The notes beneath the pieces were generated by a model that saw nothing but the letters and a program-made list of their open reading frames with translations, did not search any database and was not told the DNA's origin. Made by a program: the position numbers and the translations under genes. 7,599 nucleotides of DNA, taken from positions 1-7,599 of the forward strand of contig CAMCJW010000135.1 in assembly GCA_945875195.1 (NCBI GenBank). The letters run 5' to 3'. Of this stretch, positions 6,114 through 7,599 are shown in pieces. Source of the stretch: Chitinophaga pinensis (GTDB lineage Bacteria > Bacteroidota > Bacteroidia > UKL13-3). How positions within the stretch are numbered: the stretch's first letter is position 1; every line of letters begins with the position of its first letter.

Positions 6114-6145
6114 GATTATTAAATCCTTTAAATTTAATCATGCGG

Positions 6146-6234
6146 CTAATGTTTGACCCCTTTGGGGTCACATGTTTATAGCATGCCAATTACCCTATAA
6201 ACATACCACCCCGAAGGGGTCGAATAGGGATTAG
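6146..6234. repeat. nested palindromic intergenic repeat (three hairpins)
   Basis: Three hairpins in a row form one larger imperfect palindrome: TGACCCC-ttt-GGGGTCA (6154-6170), ATGTTTATAG / CTATAAACAT (6172-6181 with 6195-6204, 10 bp perfect, 13-base loop) and ACCCC-gaa-GGGGT (6208-6220). The outer two are inverted copies: 6152-6168 matches the reverse complement of 6208-6224 at 15 of 17 positions, and CTAAT (6146-6150) matches ATTAG (6230-6234) further out. No reading frame or transposase is present. This is how a non-autonomous REP-like or MITE-like element looks. From 6235 to 6326 I see only a short CTCAA-ttt-TTGAG hairpin (6250-6262) and nothing else. Confidence 0.7.
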
Positions 6235-6326
6235 CGAAACAACAATACACTCAATTTTTGAGAGCTTTTTAAGCCTTACAATATTTTGGTTTACAAGAAC
6301 TAATTTGAATTTAATTACTTATTCCA

Positions 6327-6572
6327 TCAAAGCATCCTATACAACTCTCTTACCTTAATGATTACATGAATAAATAGCAAGGCAGGCCAAACGAGGGCGC
6401 TCTGACTGGCATAATTTACAATAATGATGCTCACCAAAATGCCAATATTAAATGTGGCAACTACAATATACAGGAGCTGAAAACGCGGACTATTAGCGTT
6501 TGTAAACGATAAAACGGCAAATACCAATAAAAGTAATACCGAAATAATGGAAACTATATAAGCAATGTTCAT
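6327..6572 (-). CDS. small three-helix membrane protein, unknown function
   Basis: Predicted 81-residue integral membrane protein that I cannot assign to a named family. Hydrophobic segments: residues 4-23 (AYIVSIISVLLLLVFAVLSF), 32-52 and about 58-73 (SALVWPALLFIHVIIK), with short polar links (TNANSPR; NYASQ) and a charged C-terminal tail KVRELYRML. It has no cleavable signal and no recognisable catalytic motif. The ATG at 6572 lies 15 bp from the M61 start on the opposite strand, so the two share a tiny divergent control region; possible minus-strand -7 boxes (CATATTTG at 6590-6583, CAATTTTG at 6603-6596) each deviate by one base. The coherent helix pattern over the full length favours a real gene, but with no recognised homologue it could still be spurious. 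Confidence 0.65.
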   Translation of the reverse strand: MNIAYIVSIISVLLLLVFAVLSFTNANSPRFQLLYIVVATFNIGILVSIIIVNYASQSALVWPALLFIHVIIKVRELYRML

Positions 6573-6579
6573 ATTTTTG
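6572..6579 (+). promoter_or_regulatory. -7 box TATTTTTG for the M61 gene
   Basis: TATTTTTG is an exact TAnnTTTG match ending 8 bp before the ATG at 6588. Transcription would start at about 6584-6587, giving a nearly leaderless mRNA. No TTG is seen at the -33 distance, which falls inside the first codons of the small membrane-protein gene. The start codon could instead lie further downstream, but the sequence from 6588 is needed for a full M61 N-terminal domain. Confidence 0.35.
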
Positions 6580-6587
6580 CAACAAAT

Positions 6588-7599
6588 ATGAATTACAAAA
6601 TTGGCATTTCAAACTCTACGGATCATTTTATCCGCATCAGCGCTTGGGTCAGCAACCCCAATGAAAATAATTTTAACTTACAATTGCCTGCTTGGCGCCC
6701 TGGCAGGTATGAGTTGGCAAATTATGCCAAGAATATTAGGTGCTTTGAAGTAAGCAATGAAAAGGGTGAATTGCTGCCTTTTAAAAAGCTAAGCAAAGAC
6801 CTTTGGGAGGTATTCGCACAAGGATTTAATAAGGTGCATATTTCTTATGAATATTATGCCAACCAAGCAGATGCTGGAGCCAGTTTTGTAAGTGAGCAAT
6901 TAATGTATTTGAACCCAGTAAATTGTTTTATGTATGTGGAAGGTAGAATGAATGATGCCTTTGAAATCACGTTAGATATACCCAATGATTGGCAAATTGC
7001 TTGTCAGTTAAAACACCAAGATAAAACATTGTTTGCGTCTAATTTTGATGCCTTGGCTGATAGTCCATTTTTTGCTTCACCTAATTTGGTTCACCATAGT
7101 TTTGGTTTGAACCAAACCAATATTCACTTTTGGTTTGAAGGTGGCACTACCAATAACATGGCCAAGTTGGAGGCCGATACGCGAGCTTATGCCCAAGCAC
7201 AAATCAATATTTTTGGCGAGTTACCGCTCAATGATTATCATTTTTTATACTTGCTTACTCCCCAAAAATTTAGGCATGGTGTTGAACATGCAGATTCTAC
7301 TGTAATAGCAATGGGACCAGCAGCAGAGTTGGATCAGCCCGAATTTTACAATGATTTTATAGCCATTAGCTCGCATGAGTTATTTCATTTGTGGAATATC
7401 AAAAGGATTAGACCAAGTGAGATGTTGCCTTATGATTTTACCAAGGAAAATTACTCAGAATTGGGCTATGTTTACGAAGGCATAACTACCTATTACGGCG
7501 ATTTGATGTTGTTGCGCAGTGGCGTTTGGGATTTTGAGCAATATGCAGCTAGTTTGGCAAGTGATTTAAATAGACATTACAACAACCCTGGACGTTTTA
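6588..7599 (+). CDS. M61 family metallopeptidase (glycyl aminopeptidase-like), 3'-partial
   Basis: N-terminal 337 codons of a family M61 zinc peptidase; no stop before the window edge. The beta-rich N-terminal domain includes LPAWRPGRYE (33-42), a family hallmark. The catalytic domain shows GVEHADST (231-238), then HELFHLWNIKRIRP (263-276), with HEXXH zinc ligands H263 and H267 and base E264, and YEGITTYYGDLML with the third ligand E297. Family members usually run to about 600 residues and end in a PDZ-like domain, so roughly 250 residues are missing beyond the window. M61 enzymes release N-terminal amino acids, glycine being preferred in the characterised member. There is no signal peptide (MNYKIGISNSTDHFIRISAW begins directly with the domain), which suggests a cytoplasmic enzyme unless the true start is elsewhere. 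It is divergent from the small membrane-protein gene. Confidence 0.93.
   Translation, partial: MNYKIGISNSTDHFIRISAWVSNPNENNFNLQLPAWRPGRYELANYAKNIRCFEVSNEKGELLPFKKLSKDLWEVFAQGFNKVHISYEYYANQADAGASFVSEQLMYLNPVNCFMYVEGRMNDAFEITLDIPNDWQIACQLKHQDKTLFASNFDALADSPFFASPNLVHHSFGLNQTNIHFWFEGGTTNNMAKLEADTRAYAQAQINIFGELPLNDYHFLYLLTPQKFRHGVEHADSTVIAMGPAAELDQPEFYNDFIAISSHELFHLWNIKRIRPSEMLPYDFTKENYSELGYVYEGITTYYGDLMLLRSGVWDFEQYAASLASDLNRHYNNPGRF

Noticed and set aside
6118..6138. ATTAAAT / ATTTAAT inverted repeat just after the candidate RNA
   Set aside because: Seven A/T-only pairs in AT-rich DNA are expected by chance and have no T-run or other signal attached.

Overview
The window looks like chromosomal DNA from an AT-rich member of the Bacteroidota. 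The evidence is the protein families (PorT-like beta-barrel, lipoprotein M49 peptidase, TIGR02757/DUF2400, LTA-synthase-like sulfatase, M61 peptidase), the absence of clear Shine-Dalgarno sequences, and several matches to the Bacteroidota -7 promoter box TAnnTTTG just upstream of starts. I cannot name genus or species. Nothing points to a phage, plasmid, transposase or CRISPR array; apart from one unusual intergenic stretch this is ordinary housekeeping and envelope gene content.

Layout. (1) 3-1808, plus: an LTA-synthase-type membrane sulfatase, cut at its N-terminus by the window edge. (2) 1834-2811, minus: a two-gene unit, PorT-like outer-membrane barrel then an MmcQ/YjbR protein, separated by 3 bp and convergent with gene 1. 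(3) A strong hairpin terminator at 2851-2882 separates this unit from (4) 2892-4949, minus: a lipoprotein M49 (dipeptidyl peptidase III) metallopeptidase. (5) A compact divergent promoter region at 4938-4989 serves the M49 gene and (6) 4990-5766, plus: a TIGR02757/DUF2400 protein with an HhH-GPD-like C-terminal motif. (7) 5767-6326 holds no convincing protein gene but is dense in structure: a GGGCGAAA repeat cluster that overlaps the stop codon of gene 6, a terminator hairpin, a TACCTTTG box, a candidate structured RNA of about 190 nt (5920-6113) whose two ends pair over 10 bp, and a nested palindromic repeat (6146-6234). (8) 6327-6572, minus: a small three-helix membrane protein of unknown function. 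(9) 6588-7599, plus: the first 337 codons of an M61 peptidase, running off the window; its start lies 15 bp from the start of gene 8 on the other strand.

How the genes relate. There is no single pathway. The products fall into envelope biology (LTA-synthase-like enzyme, beta-barrel, probably the small membrane protein), peptide turnover (M49, M61) and putative nucleic-acid functions (TIGR02757, MmcQ/YjbR). The part most likely to be undescribed is 5760-6240: the candidate RNA, which has a 6S-like outline (long closing helix, large bubble, apical arm, U-rich end), lies between two different families of palindromic repeat. The RNA is inferred from hand folding and promoter position only, and no database search supports it yet.
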